From Paenibacillus bovis (GTDB lineage Bacteria > Bacillota > Bacilli > Bacillales > Bacillaceae_C), in NCBI GenBank assembly GCA_007679095.1, contig VEFU01000019.1, positions 1 to 64,000 of the forward strand: DNA of 64,000 nucleotides, in the 5' to 3' direction. Of the stretch, positions 17,475 to 26,500 are shown piece after piece. Under the pieces are notes generated by a model. That model had not been told where the DNA came from, made no database searches, and worked only from the letters and a program-made list of their open reading frames with translations. Position 1 is the first letter of the stretch, and each line of letters begins with the position of its first letter. The position numbers were made by a program, and so were the translations under genes.

Positions 17475-19263
17475 TACGACCATCTCCGTTTTTTGGGTAC
17501 AATATTAAAATTGTCTGCGTCCCATTTGAATTACTTTCAATCTTCATATTAGAATTCGGGTTAAAATATATACTAATAGATTCATATACATGGGTTAGTC
17601 CTATCCCCACAAATGAATCTTTCTTCTCACTAGATAATGACAAATTATTTAATTTACTACTATCGAATCCAATTCCATCATCTGTAATTGTAATTTTTAT
17701 TCCTTCATCCTCACATTTCTGCACCTTAATTTTAATCTCACCAGAAACACCTTTTGGAACAATTCCATGGAAAACAGAGTTTTCAATTATTGGTTGAATT
17801 AGCATTCGCGGAATTAACTCTTCCAGTACTTCATCATCTGCTGATATTTGTAAATTAAATGTTTGATCATAGCGGATTTGAAGGATGACAAGGAATTTCT
17901 TAACAATATCTAGTTCTTCCTTCAATGTTACAAAAGTACCGTTCTTTCCCATACTAGCTTCTAACAATTTACTTAAAGCTGCTAAGGCGGCACTAGCTTT
18001 TTCCGTTTGCTCAAGCTTTACGAGCCAATTGATGGTACTGAGTGTATTAAACAAAAAGTGAGGATTAATGCGGTAGTTAAGCGCTCTTAATTCCGCCTGC
18101 ATTTTTTTACTTTCTTCTAACTTTACTTGCTCCATTAAATTATCTACTTGAAAAATCATTTGGTTAAATTGCTTACTCAATATACCGATTTCGTCTTTAG
18201 ACTGAATTTCAGTTGTAGTTTGGAAATTCCCTTTTCCAACTTGTTCCATTTGTTTCGTCAATTTTTTAATTGGATTTGTCATACGCTTTGCAGCGATGAA
18301 TCCAAAAACAAGAGCTATTAATGTAAATATGAGTGCTGTAAATAGTGTAATTTTTTGTACATTTGTGATCCCGCCGGTAATTTCCTCCATTGGAACGATT
18401 CCGATTAAAATCCAATCATTTGTCAGCGTTTTTCTAACACCATAATATTTCGTATCCAAATGTGTAAACTCAAACTCAGGTGAATTCCCATCTGTTATTA
18501 CATCAAATAATTCAGTATTTTTAATTGTTTTGTTAATCTTATCTAAGTCTTTATCAATCATTATTTTGCCCAATTCATTAACTACAAAAAATTTCCCTGT
18601 TTCTCCAAGCTTCACCTGTTCAATTTGTTTTAAAATTGTTTTTCCATCCATGCTAACATGGATTAATCCTATATTTTCCATCGTATCGAAATCCTTCATT
18701 ACTCGAGAAATTGGTAAAACAAGATCCCCGTGATCAGCGGCACCACTATATTGGTCATACTGTAATCCTTGCCATACAATTCCTCCATCCTTCACTAAGG
18801 ATTCCTTATACCAAGTAGTAGATTCGAATGGTTGATTTAATAATTTCAACTGTGTAAATGACCCGCTCCCCCAGCTGTTTGTATTTGATCTAAGGATATA
18901 TATCATTCTGACAAATGAACTCGAGTAAATTTGAGAATTCAGATAATCCGTAATAAACTTTGTGTTATTTTCCTTTATTTTGGGATCTAGTTCTGCTTCC
19001 TTTTCCATCATCATCCTCTCTTGAATTTCTTTATTGCTATAAATTAAATCAGATAAATCACTGCCAACTGTAAAAATAAAAGAAAGAGAATCAGCCGCCT
19101 GCGTTGCAATTTGCATGGAAGTTTCTCTTACATTATTTTTTACGATATTGGAGGAAGAGAAAAAATAGAAACCACTTATAAAAGTAGTAGGAATTAATAC
19201 AACAACGATAATAGAAAGAAGTAATTTTGTACTAATACTATTTCCTAATATTTTCTTTGGCAT
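17467..19263 (-). CDS. YesM-like sensor histidine kinase
   Basis: A kinase of about 598 residues. A membrane segment at about 13-35, an extracytoplasmic Cache-like sensing region to about 280, a second membrane segment at about 285-307, HAMP, then a His_kinase domain with the phospho-acceptor in YRINPHFLFNTLSTINWL and a HATPase with DDGIGFDSSKL. The start chosen is the ATG at 19263, seven bases after AAGGGG. The order kinase, regulator, binding protein resembles the sugar-sensing Yes-type systems of Bacillus and Paenibacillus. The ligand could be isomalto-oligosaccharide, directly or through the lipoprotein two genes on. Confidence 0.92.
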   Translation of the reverse strand: MPKKILGNSISTKLLLSIIVVVLIPTTFISGFYFFSSSNIVKNNVRETSMQIATQAADSLSFIFTVGSDLSDLIYSNKEIQERMMMEKEAELDPKIKENNTKFITDYLNSQIYSSSFVRMIYILRSNTNSWGSGSFTQLKLLNQPFESTTWYKESLVKDGGIVWQGLQYDQYSGAADHGDLVLPISRVMKDFDTMENIGLIHVSMDGKTILKQIEQVKLGETGKFFVVNELGKIMIDKDLDKINKTIKNTELFDVITDGNSPEFEFTHLDTKYYGVRKTLTNDWILIGIVPMEEITGGITNVQKITLFTALIFTLIALVFGFIAAKRMTNPIKKLTKQMEQVGKGNFQTTTEIQSKDEIGILSKQFNQMIFQVDNLMEQVKLEESKKMQAELRALNYRINPHFLFNTLSTINWLVKLEQTEKASAALAALSKLLEASMGKNGTFVTLKEELDIVKKFLVILQIRYDQTFNLQISADDEVLEELIPRMLIQPIIENSVFHGIVPKGVSGEIKIKVQKCEDEGIKITITDDGIGFDSSKLNNLSLSSEKKDSFVGIGLTHVYESISIYFNPNSNMKIESNSNGTQTILILYPKNGDGRNV

Positions 19264-19320
19264 TTTGTTGCCCCTTCTTTGCATTCTATAATGATGTAAT
19301 ATAACTATTTTAATGTAATT

Positions 19321-19349
19321 TTAGTATTTTTGTAACATTGTTTATCCAA
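19321..19349 (-). promoter_or_regulatory. Candidate sigma-A promoter of the kinase operon
   Basis: On the minus strand TTGGAT (19349-19344) and TACTAA (19326-19321) are 17 bp apart, about 60 bp before the kinase start. Both boxes are imperfect. Confidence 0.35.
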
Positions 19350-19436
19350 CTAAAGCCAAGGGACCTATTATTATCTTCCTATTTCTCAAGAATTTAAGAA
19401 ACTGCTTACATTAATCGCAAGGTGTTTTATATTACG

Positions 19437-19450
19437 ATTAACCGCTTTCA
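19437..19450 (-). promoter_or_regulatory. cre-like site upstream of the kinase operon
   Basis: TGAAAGCGGTTAAT on the minus strand matches 12 of 14 positions of the cre consensus and keeps the central CG. A TATTAT lies 16 bp upstream of it. It is about 175 bp from the kinase start, so its target promoter is uncertain. Confidence 0.4.
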
Positions 19451-19468
19451 AATTACTCATTTAACCAT

Positions 19469-19521
19469 AATAGTGTCTTTTTTTCTGATTTATATATCAA
19501 ATCGGTAAAAAAGACACTATT
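19469..19521. terminator. Perfect inverted repeat at the end of the transposase remnant
   Basis: Fifteen-base perfect arms AATAGTGTCTTTTTT / AAAAAAGACACTATT with a 23-base loop. With A and T runs on both sides it could terminate transcription from the transposase remnant, or be part of the IS end. Confidence 0.6.
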
Positions 19522-19730
19522 TTAAAACGACCGTTTTTCCCACTTGTTTTTATATTTCTTTGGCTCTACTCTGAACGTAAGTTTGCGGATGGCTATTACT
19601 CGCAATAGGTTGTGTACTAATGCAACGATTCCAAACTCTACATGCACTTTGTCGAGTCCTCTTAATAGATTTTTTTGGTCTTTTTTTAAATTTTCTTCTT
19701 TATAAAAATGCATAATCAATTCAGGCATAA
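19522..19730 (-). pseudogene. C-terminal remnant of an IS1182-type transposase
   Basis: About 60 residues (YKEENLKKDQKNLLRGLDKV followed by HVEFGIVALVHNLLR) read on the minus strand and match what I remember of IS1182/IS5-like transposase C-termini, which end in a helical GLDKV..EFG..AL.HN motif. The frame is cut upstream at about 19731, where a GC-rich repeat (GTTGATTGTAGCGGA) begins. No N-terminal part is present nearby, so this is a dead fragment. Confidence 0.65.
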
Positions 19731-19731
19731 T

Positions 19732-19774
19732 GTTGATTGTAGCGGAAGGCACGAGACTCCTGCGGGAAGTACGG
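19732..19774. repeat. Left half of a split GC-rich dispersed repeat
   Basis: Begins GTTGATTGTAGCGGA and contains CACGAGACTCCTGCGGGAA. The same sequence, inverted, forms the end of the repeat at 41543-41682, so two family members are in this window. It stops at GTACGG, where an inserted segment begins; the rest of the copy appears to continue at 20117. Confidence 0.7.
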
Positions 19775-20116
19775 GAGGGCACTGAAGAAATCCCTGAATT
19801 TCGCAATATGGTAAAAAACATAGCTGTTGATTTCCGTTCCAGGCGGCTTCGCTTTCCGCGGGGCGAGCGGTGAGCCGCTTCAGTCGCTGAGCTCCTTGCA
19901 GGGTCTCAACTGTCTCGCTTGTACCCGCAGGAATCTTCGCCGCCTTCCACTCATTCACAAAATTCTTAATAATGTTTGAGAATTAAAAGATATAATTTCT
20001 TATTTATTAATGGAATTATACCTTTTTACTGTGCAATTCTAGTACTGATAAAAACATAATTTTTTCAGCATACTTTAGAAGTTTTCGTAAAACTGAAGGT
20101 TTTTCAGTGCCCTCAT
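19775..20116. mobile_element. Candidate 340-bp non-autonomous insertion with 12-bp inverted ends
   Basis: GAGGGCACTGAA at 19775-19786 and its exact reverse complement at 20103-20114 bound the segment. GTACGG occurs directly before it (19769-19774) and just after it (20117-20122), a candidate target duplication. Inside is a further GC-rich repeat copy (about 19843-19963, from TGTTGATTTCC to CCTTCCACTC). No gene is present, so a MITE-like or decayed IS is suggested. Confidence 0.5.
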
Positions 20117-20340
20117 GTACGGTAGCCGGAAGACCCCGCAGGGAGAGGCTTCCGAACCGTGTCTAGCTAAAGGCGCCATCAGCTCGAGGTCAAATAACCT
20201 TAGACAAAAAAGGCAAAAAGCGCCTTTCATTGTCTCAGAACATTTGCTTGTCGCCGATTGGCGGGCGCCTTACGCATTTCCAAGCCCGCGGAAAGCGAGT
20301 GCCTGGCAGGCAGGCTAAGATTACCACGTCCTGTGGCAAC
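20117..20340. repeat. Right half of the split repeat, itself interrupted by a second repeat
   Basis: TAGCCGGAAGACCCCGCAGG continues the repeat begun at 19732. At about 20162-20280 it is interrupted by a second element with inverted ends AAGGCGCC (20170-20177) / GGCGCCTT (20264-20271) and an inner AGCTCGAGGTC motif widespread in Bacillaceae intergenic DNA. CCCGCGGAAAGCGAGTGCC then resumes the first repeat type. No gene is present. Confidence 0.55.
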
Positions 20341-20410
20341 GCCTGGACTAGTACATCGTGTCCGTCGTAGCGAAGATCAACAGTTAGAGTTAAAAGGTGA
20401 TATACAAGAT

Positions 20411-20455
20411 AGGAGCTTCCAACAAGTCAATAATTATGACTTATTGGAAGCTCCT
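20411..20455. repeat. Long hairpin after the anchored GH66 gene
   Basis: AGGAGCTTCCAACAAGTC and GACTTATTGGAAGCTCCT form an 18-bp stem with one mismatch. It probably ends the GH66 transcript, although the T-run is poor. Nearly the same arms recur in the terminator at 42161-42216. Confidence 0.7.
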
Positions 20456-20462
20456 TTACATG

Positions 20463-22328
20463 TTATTTCATATAAATCATATTCCAATATTCTAATGAAG
20501 GAACCGTGATTTGGATGTAATCCCCATTCTCATCACTACCTTTTGTAAACGAAAGTTCCTGTGTACGGCCGTCGTTTCTATCTGGAGAAGCCAACCAAAC
20601 TGAATTAATCTCATTTGTATAATAATATTTCACTTCGAAATCAGTAATTTTTTTCGGCGTTTCTTTCTTTCCTTCATTTGCACGCCAGTCGTCACTGGAA
20701 ACCCCTAACAGATTAATCATTTGAATAATCTCATATTCACTATCTTGTTTTCCATATGCCCAAATTTTGTTTGGAACTGCTACACCGCTATTAGCATAAT
20801 CTGGAAATTCAATTCTATTATCTGTATTTTCTTGCCCATCTCTGAGTAAGTTTTCATAAGCAACAATGAAATCATAATAAGTGGCAATCCGGTCTTTCAA
20901 TTCCTGTTTCATAAACAGATTTTCAGCTGGGTAGTACTCGTTACTTAACATGGAGCCATTATCACCAAGCTCTAATCTAGAGCCACCTGCAGCATAAACG
21001 GCAGCATCTGCTAATAGTACAGCAGAAGTATTAAAGAACATGCCAGGATGCTGCTCCCCATAGTCGTAACTCATATACGCTTTAACAACTAAGGATTTGC
21101 CACCGCTTTCTTCGCGTGACTTATCAATCTCTTTTTTTAAGGAATAATAGCTATCATATTTTAATCCTTCACTATCAGAATCCCAAGGCCATATCTCAAC
21201 ATATAACACATCTACATCACTTTTATTAGCGTTTTCAATTCCTTGGGCACCCACTGGATTAAACGATAAGTACTTATCACCTATTGCTTCTTTGGCTGCA
21301 TTTAAGAATTCCGTATATGTATCTTTAACATATACTATCTCGCCGTCGTGAGTCTTCATTTTACCCCATTCTCCGACTGTATCACCATGCCAACCATCAA
21401 AATCAAATACTTCAAACACTTTATTTGTTTGATCAAAAATATACTCTTGCCATTCTTTATTACTTGGATCAAAGAAGTACAAGTGAGTAATTCCTGTCGG
21501 AGTCGAATCAGACATTTGGAATTTAAAATGTTGACCAACGGAATCACCCTCCGCATGATAAAGCGCCCACTCCTGCTTCACGCCATCCTCTTCATAACCG
21601 TTTGTTGCTGCGTATATCATGTTATAGGCCATATTGACCATGTTAACATCTTTCGCATCTGCAATATAATTTCGAATGGTATCACCATATATTGCTCTGC
21701 CAGACCAATCATCCCAAACCTCAGTGTTCTCACCAACAGGCATATGATGGCGAAATTTCCAGTCGTAATATTCTAAAGCGTTGATATGATAATCCTTTAA
21801 TTTCTCAATTCTGCTTGTAGTATCAACACCTTTTCTAAAGTCCCATACATAGCCATAACGTGGGAACTTTGTCCAGGAAGAAGATACATCGACCCCAACA
21901 GTTGCGCTGTCCACGAGTTTCTTTTCATTGTTTTTTACATCTACTTCAATTAAATAGCCTTTAAAATCTGTATCGGGCATTTCTAATTGCTCTGTGACTA
22001 CTGTTGTTTTATTACTATCTATTGAAATCTCTTTCTCAATGGTGGAACCTACCTGCTTTTCAAGATGTTTAATCTTGATTTCCATCTTCCCATTCTTTAA
22101 GTCTTGCTTTAATTGATTTTTAAAGCTTACCTTCAGCTCAATCTTATCTCCTGGATCATACATAGCTTTATCTGTAGTTACATCTAGAATAAGTTCTCCT
22201 TTATTGGTAGCAACAGCTACTTCACTGTTTACAGTTTCCGTTTTGTTAATAAATAAAAAATAGCTAAGGACTAACACACTGGCTAGTACTGCTGCTCCAA
22301 TCGTTAATGCTATATTTCTTTTTTTCAT
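20463..22328 (-). CDS. Membrane-anchored extracellular GH66 dextranase/CITase-like enzyme
   Basis: A GH66 enzyme of about 621 residues. The start is the ATG at 22328, with AAGGAG 12 bases upstream. Residues 1-29 (MKKRNIALTIGAAVLASVLV and on) form an uncleaved-looking signal anchor without a lipobox. A beta-sandwich (about 45-150) precedes the barrel, which starts FPRYGYVWDFR. The predicted nucleophile is D316 (DGWHGDTVGEW) and the acid/base E378 (LYVEIWPWD). It should cut dextran outside the membrane to feed the importers. It is the last gene of the transporter-GH13 run and is paralogous to the cytosolic enzyme at 12652-14433. Whether it is a dextranase or cyclises glucan is not decidable by eye. 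Confidence 0.9.
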   Translation of the reverse strand: MKKRNIALTIGAAVLASVLVLSYFLFINKTETVNSEVAVATNKGELILDVTTDKAMYDPGDKIELKVSFKNQLKQDLKNGKMEIKIKHLEKQVGSTIEKEISIDSNKTTVVTEQLEMPDTDFKGYLIEVDVKNNEKKLVDSATVGVDVSSSWTKFPRYGYVWDFRKGVDTTSRIEKLKDYHINALEYYDWKFRHHMPVGENTEVWDDWSGRAIYGDTIRNYIADAKDVNMVNMAYNMIYAATNGYEEDGVKQEWALYHAEGDSVGQHFKFQMSDSTPTGITHLYFFDPSNKEWQEYIFDQTNKVFEVFDFDGWHGDTVGEWGKMKTHDGEIVYVKDTYTEFLNAAKEAIGDKYLSFNPVGAQGIENANKSDVDVLYVEIWPWDSDSEGLKYDSYYSLKKEIDKSREESGGKSLVVKAYMSYDYGEQHPGMFFNTSAVLLADAAVYAAGGSRLELGDNGSMLSNEYYPAENLFMKQELKDRIATYYDFIVAYENLLRDGQENTDNRIEFPDYANSGVAVPNKIWAYGKQDSEYEIIQMINLLGVSSDDWRANEGKKETPKKITDFEVKYYYTNEINSVWLASPDRNDGRTQELSFTKGSDENGDYIQITVPSLEYWNMIYMK

Positions 22329-22482
22329 GTTCTTATCACACTCCTTGTTGAATTTACTATGCAATGACTTTTTCAATATTATTTTAAATCATTTCAACTA
22401 AATTTTTCGATAATTCCTACAATGTGGTGATATACAACACTTTATCGAATAAAAATTACACCTAGGATTACTATATTAGTAT

Positions 22483-22510
22483 AAAAAAATCCGCCACAAG
22501 GCGGATTTTG
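22483..22510 (-). terminator. Terminator of the GH13 gene
   Basis: A tight hairpin ATCCGCC / GGCGGAT followed by seven T on the minus strand. It suggests that the anchored GH66 gene downstream has its own promoter or depends on read-through. Confidence 0.8.
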
Positions 22511-22522
22511 CGGTTTTTTTTA

Positions 22523-24199
22523 CTATTTAAATAAATAAACTCTTGTCTCAAATGGTTTTAATTTTTCGTCATAAAGTGAAGTTGCATATGCTTCTTCATA
22601 ATTTCCTATTAATAGCTCTGCTGTATGGAAATCTAAGTTAGCTGGTAATGGCAATATAACTTCTTCACTAGAAAAATTATTGATGACAAGTAATTTCTCG
22701 TCTTTCCATGTACGTGTATAAGCATAAATTTGCGGGTGGTCTTCTAATATAAGTTCATATTTACCGTACACAATAATCTCATATTCCTTACGCAACTTAA
22801 TTAGTTTTTGATAGTAATAGTAAATAGAATCTGAATCCGATAGTACCTGCTCTGCATTTATTTCTTTATAGTTAGGATTAACCTTTATCCATGGTGTCCC
22901 TGTTGTGAAGCCTGCATTTTCATCTGTACTCCATTGTATTGGTGTTCTGGCATTATCTCTGCCTTTTATATAGATGGATTCCATTACTTTATCATGGTCT
23001 TCACTATTTTCGATTACTTTTTCACGATACATATTTTGAATTTCAATATCTTTATAATCCTCTATGGAATCAAACTGAACATTTGTCATTCCAAGTTCTT
23101 CACCTTGATAAATATATGGTGTTCCCTGCATCATGTGTAAGAAGGTTGCTAGCATCTTAGCTGAAACAACACGGTATTCTTTATCATTGCCAAAGCGTGA
23201 AACCATTCGTGGCTGGTCATGATTATTTAAGTAAAGACTATTCCAAGCTTTATCATGCAAGTCATATTGCCATTTTGACATTACTTCCTTTAAATCAGAC
23301 AATTCCCAAGCTTTTACATCCCATTTCCCACCTGGGCCAGAGTCAATATCCATATGTTCAAATGTGAAGATCATATTAAGTTCCGTACCGTCCAAGTTGG
23401 CATATTTTGCTGCATCCTCAGTTGAGGCACCTGGACTTTCCCCCACTGTCATCATGTCGTATTTTGACAAAACCTCCCTATTCATTTCTTGGAGGTACTG
23501 ATGAACGCGAGGACCATTCATAAAGAATTCACCACCCCAGTCATACGCTGGACCTTTAGAAGTACTAGGTAGTCCATCTGCTTTAGAAATAAGATTAATA
23601 ACATCCATTCTAAAACCATCGATACCCTTATCTAGCCACCATTTCATCATGTCGTATACTTCTTTTCGTAAGCGTGGGTTCTCCCAATTTAGATCTGGCT
23701 GTTTTTTACTAAAAAGGTGTAGATAATACTCGTCTGTCTCTTCATCATATTGCCATGCAGATCCACTAAAAAAAGAGGTCCAGTTATTAGGCTCATTTCC
23801 ATCTTTACCTGGTTTCCAAATGTAATAATCTCTATATGGATTATCCTTAGATTTTCTCGATTCCATAAACCAGTGATGTTCATCAGATGAATGGTTTACA
23901 ACTAAATCCATCATAAGTTTCATACCACGACGATGCATTTCGGAAATTAACTCGTCCATGTCTTCCATCGTACCGAATTCATCCATAATGCTTTTATAGT
24001 CACTAATATCATATCCGTTATCATCGTTAGGTGATTTATAAACTGGTGATAGCCAAATGACATCGACACCCAGGTTCTTTATATAATCAAGTTTAGAGAT
24101 GATTCCTTTAATATCCCCAATTCCATCCCCATTACTATCTTTAAAACTTCGTGGATAAATTTGATATACTACACTCTCTTTCCACCAATTTTTCTCCAT
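22523..24199 (-). CDS. GH13 oligo-1,6-glucosidase (isomaltase)
   Basis: A 558-residue intracellular GH13 enzyme releasing glucose from the non-reducing end of isomalto-oligosaccharides. Catalytic residues are D199 (GIDGFRMDVIN), E254 (TVGESPG) and D328 (LNNHDQP). V200, directly after the nucleophile, is the residue known to mark alpha-1,6 preference in the Bacillus cereus enzyme, and the numbering matches that enzyme. The region QPDLNWENP is also typical of oligo-1,6-glucosidases. There is no signal peptide. The length is standard (about 555-565). It follows the two oxidoreductase genes on the same strand and completes glucan degradation in the cytoplasm. Confidence 0.93.
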   Translation of the reverse strand: MEKNWWKESVVYQIYPRSFKDSNGDGIGDIKGIISKLDYIKNLGVDVIWLSPVYKSPNDDNGYDISDYKSIMDEFGTMEDMDELISEMHRRGMKLMMDLVVNHSSDEHHWFMESRKSKDNPYRDYYIWKPGKDGNEPNNWTSFFSGSAWQYDEETDEYYLHLFSKKQPDLNWENPRLRKEVYDMMKWWLDKGIDGFRMDVINLISKADGLPSTSKGPAYDWGGEFFMNGPRVHQYLQEMNREVLSKYDMMTVGESPGASTEDAAKYANLDGTELNMIFTFEHMDIDSGPGGKWDVKAWELSDLKEVMSKWQYDLHDKAWNSLYLNNHDQPRMVSRFGNDKEYRVVSAKMLATFLHMMQGTPYIYQGEELGMTNVQFDSIEDYKDIEIQNMYREKVIENSEDHDKVMESIYIKGRDNARTPIQWSTDENAGFTTGTPWIKVNPNYKEINAEQVLSDSDSIYYYYQKLIKLRKEYEIIVYGKYELILEDHPQIYAYTRTWKDEKLLVINNFSSEEVILPLPANLDFHTAELLIGNYEEAYATSLYDEKLKPFETRVYLFK

Positions 24200-24258
24200 T
24201 CCAAAAACCCTTTCTCTTTTGCAAGTATTTATTCCTGGTTGCTTAATATTACCGGTAA

Positions 24259-25317
24259 TTAATCAATTGTAACTGTTTTTCCAGTTTGGGAAGACTGAAT
24301 AATATATTCCAATACCTTTTGATTTTGGTAACCATCAAAGAAAGTTGGGATATCCGAAGACGAATTATTTGTGAGTAATGCAACAAAGTCCTCCAATTGT
24401 TGTCTTTGGTATTTTTCAGAAACCGCTTTCGTTCTAAATATAAGTGCTTGATCTGTTTCCTCTTTTATGCAAATATCAATCTCGGTAGGGCGTTCACAAT
24501 TAACATGTATTGTACCTAAATCACCATATATTGTTACTTCATGTTGATTTCCTGACCCAACGGCATTCCTAGTAGAAATGAAGTTACCTATCACGCCATT
24601 TTCAAGAATTGCTTGAAAGCTAGCATAATCATCAACATCCACCTTTTTCATTTCGCCAGTTATCGGGTCTTTCCTTTCATGGACAAATGTCTCCATAAGT
24701 GATGCTACGCTTCGAAACTCCCCAATTAAATATCTAGCACTATCAATCATATGTGCACCTAAATCACCCAAGACACCGGTTCCTGTAACTGACTTATTGA
24801 AACGCCATACATATGGAACTTCATATATAGGTGCACCGAAGGATTGTAGGTATCGAACCGCTATATGACGCACCTGTCCAATTGTGTTTTCTTTTATTAA
24901 TTCTTTTGCATAGCGGAAAGATGGAATATAACGGTAAGAAAATCCCACCATACATAGAATGGGTTGTTTTTCATACAACTTTGCTAAGTATTCAGCCTCA
25001 TCAAAATTCAGTGTAAATGGTTTTTCCGCCATAATTGGCTTTTGATGTTTAATACATAACTCTAGTACTTTGGCATGTAAGTGATTAGGAACAATTGATA
25101 TTACAGCATCTACAGATGAATCAGCAATAAGAGCTTCCATGTCAGTATATTGCTTATCCTTATCTACATTTTCATCATTCGCAACTTTTCCTAACAGGTC
25201 TTTATTCACATCACAAAGAGCTATAATATTTAGTTGTTCCAACTCATTAATCATTCGTCTATGAGCGTTAGCCATACCACCTAAACCAATAATTCCAACA
25301 TTGTATATTTTTCCCAT
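24259..25317 (-). CDS. Gfo/Idh/MocA family NAD(P)-dependent oxidoreductase (first copy)
   Basis: A 352-residue dehydrogenase. The N-terminal Rossmann fold has VGIIGLGGMANAHRR, and the sugar-dehydrogenase motif AEKPFTLN lies at about residue 97. The C-terminal alpha/beta domain contains GDLGAHMIDSARYL with the usual catalytic His. Members oxidise or reduce sugars, inositols and keto-glycosides with NAD(P). It shares little more than the fold with its neighbour at 25455, so the two probably do different steps. With the ThuA-like gene it could handle 3-keto sugars, as ThuA/ThuB do in Rhizobiales; that is inference. A hairpin separates it from the upstream copy. Confidence 0.9.
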   Translation of the reverse strand: MGKIYNVGIIGLGGMANAHRRMINELEQLNIIALCDVNKDLLGKVANDENVDKDKQYTDMEALIADSSVDAVISIVPNHLHAKVLELCIKHQKPIMAEKPFTLNFDEAEYLAKLYEKQPILCMVGFSYRYIPSFRYAKELIKENTIGQVRHIAVRYLQSFGAPIYEVPYVWRFNKSVTGTGVLGDLGAHMIDSARYLIGEFRSVASLMETFVHERKDPITGEMKKVDVDDYASFQAILENGVIGNFISTRNAVGSGNQHEVTIYGDLGTIHVNCERPTEIDICIKEETDQALIFRTKAVSEKYQRQQLEDFVALLTNNSSSDIPTFFDGYQNQKVLEYIIQSSQTGKTVTID

Positions 25318-25359
25318 TACACATTACACCCCTATGGCTAGCATTAAATTTATTAGAAT

Positions 25360-25382
25360 GGGGATGACAAAGCGTCATCCCC
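25360..25382. terminator. Hairpin between the two Gfo/Idh/MocA genes
   Basis: Perfect nine-base arms GGGGATGAC / GTCATCCCC with a five-base loop. No T-run follows on the minus strand, so it may act in mRNA processing or stabilisation rather than as a strong terminator. Confidence 0.5.
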
Positions 25383-25454
25383 GAATAAATTAACTTTTAA
25401 AACATACTCATTACAATGAATTATGCCTTTTTATGAGTATGTCTGAAATTAACC

Positions 25455-26480
25455 TTACAATTTAACGATTTGTTTTGTTTCACTAGATTCTAGAGCTGCA
25501 AGTATTACTTGAAGAGATTTCATTCCTTCTTCTCCCGGAATTGCTGGCTCAGTATCCTCTACTATGGATGCCACAAATTTATTAATTACTTGTGTGCTAT
25601 TTTGCCCGCCTGCATCATTCGTTTGGATACCACCAAGCTCATACTTTACTACCTCACCATTTTTATATTGAATGATTAAAGAGTAGTTTGGATCATCTTC
25701 GATGCGTAAGATAGCATTTTCTCCATATATGATGGTAGAATTGTCCTCTCTCGCAACATAAGACCAGCTTGCAGCCAATGTACCAATTATTCCACTTTCC
25801 GTTTTTAGGACACAGACGGCTGTATCATCAACATTTGCATATTGCTTAGCACTTGTTTCGATAAATGCCCCAACTTCTACAAATTCCTCACCCAAAATAT
25901 ATCTCATTAAATCTGTTTTATGAACACCAAGATCTCCCATGGCTCCAATGAATGCTTCTTCCTTTTTAAAGAACCAGCTTTCTTTGCCATCTGCACTCCA
26001 GCCTTCTGGTCCACCATGACCGAAAGCAGTACGGAAACTATAAATTTTTCCGAGTTCACCACTTTCAATTAGTTTTCTTGCCTTCTGGTGTGAAGGAACA
26101 AAGCGTTGATTATGTGCAATCATTAGCTTTTTACCAGCTAATTTTGCTGCATTAATCATTTGTACTGCCTCTTCCCTTGATGTTGCCATTGGCTTTTCAC
26201 ATAATACATGTTTACCACTCTGTAGAGCAGCTATTGAAATTGGCGCATGTAAATAGTTAGGTGTACATACACTAACCACATCGATGTCTGGGTTCGCTAG
26301 TAGCTCTTCATAGTTAGTATATGCCTTTACACCATACTGTTCAGCTACTTCATTTACGCGGTCTTCGTTTATATCGCAAACTGCAGCAATTACTACTTGA
26401 TCATTATGTTTGTATTCTGGTAGATGTCGATACTTTGCAATACTTCCACAACCAATAACTCCGATATTTAATTTACTCAT
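25455..26480 (-). CDS. Gfo/Idh/MocA family NAD(P)-dependent oxidoreductase (second copy)
   Basis: A dehydrogenase of about 341 residues with Rossmann motif IGVIGCGSIAKYRHLPEY, sugar-dehydrogenase motif CEKPMATS and GDLGVHKTDLMRYI in the C-terminal domain. The ATG at 26480 has GGTGATG upstream, and an in-frame ATG at 26492 is also possible. It lies about 20 bp downstream of the ThuA-like gene and is probably translated with it. ThuA next to a Gfo/Idh member recalls ThuAB of trehalose, maltitol and sucrose catabolism, where disaccharides become 3-keto derivatives. The substrate here is unknown; isomaltose-type sugars fit the context. Confidence 0.9.
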   Translation of the reverse strand: MSKLNIGVIGCGSIAKYRHLPEYKHNDQVVIAAVCDINEDRVNEVAEQYGVKAYTNYEELLANPDIDVVSVCTPNYLHAPISIAALQSGKHVLCEKPMATSREEAVQMINAAKLAGKKLMIAHNQRFVPSHQKARKLIESGELGKIYSFRTAFGHGGPEGWSADGKESWFFKKEEAFIGAMGDLGVHKTDLMRYILGEEFVEVGAFIETSAKQYANVDDTAVCVLKTESGIIGTLAASWSYVAREDNSTIIYGENAILRIEDDPNYSLIIQYKNGEVVKYELGGIQTNDAGGQNSTQVINKFVASIVEDTEPAIPGEEGMKSLQVILAALESSETKQIVKL

Positions 26481-26500
26481 TTTCATCACCATCCAACTTT

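Noticed and set aside
19716-20509. Several short frames (Arg/Gly/Ser-rich) in the repeat patch
   Set aside because: They are products of high-GC repeat DNA and cross repeat junctions.
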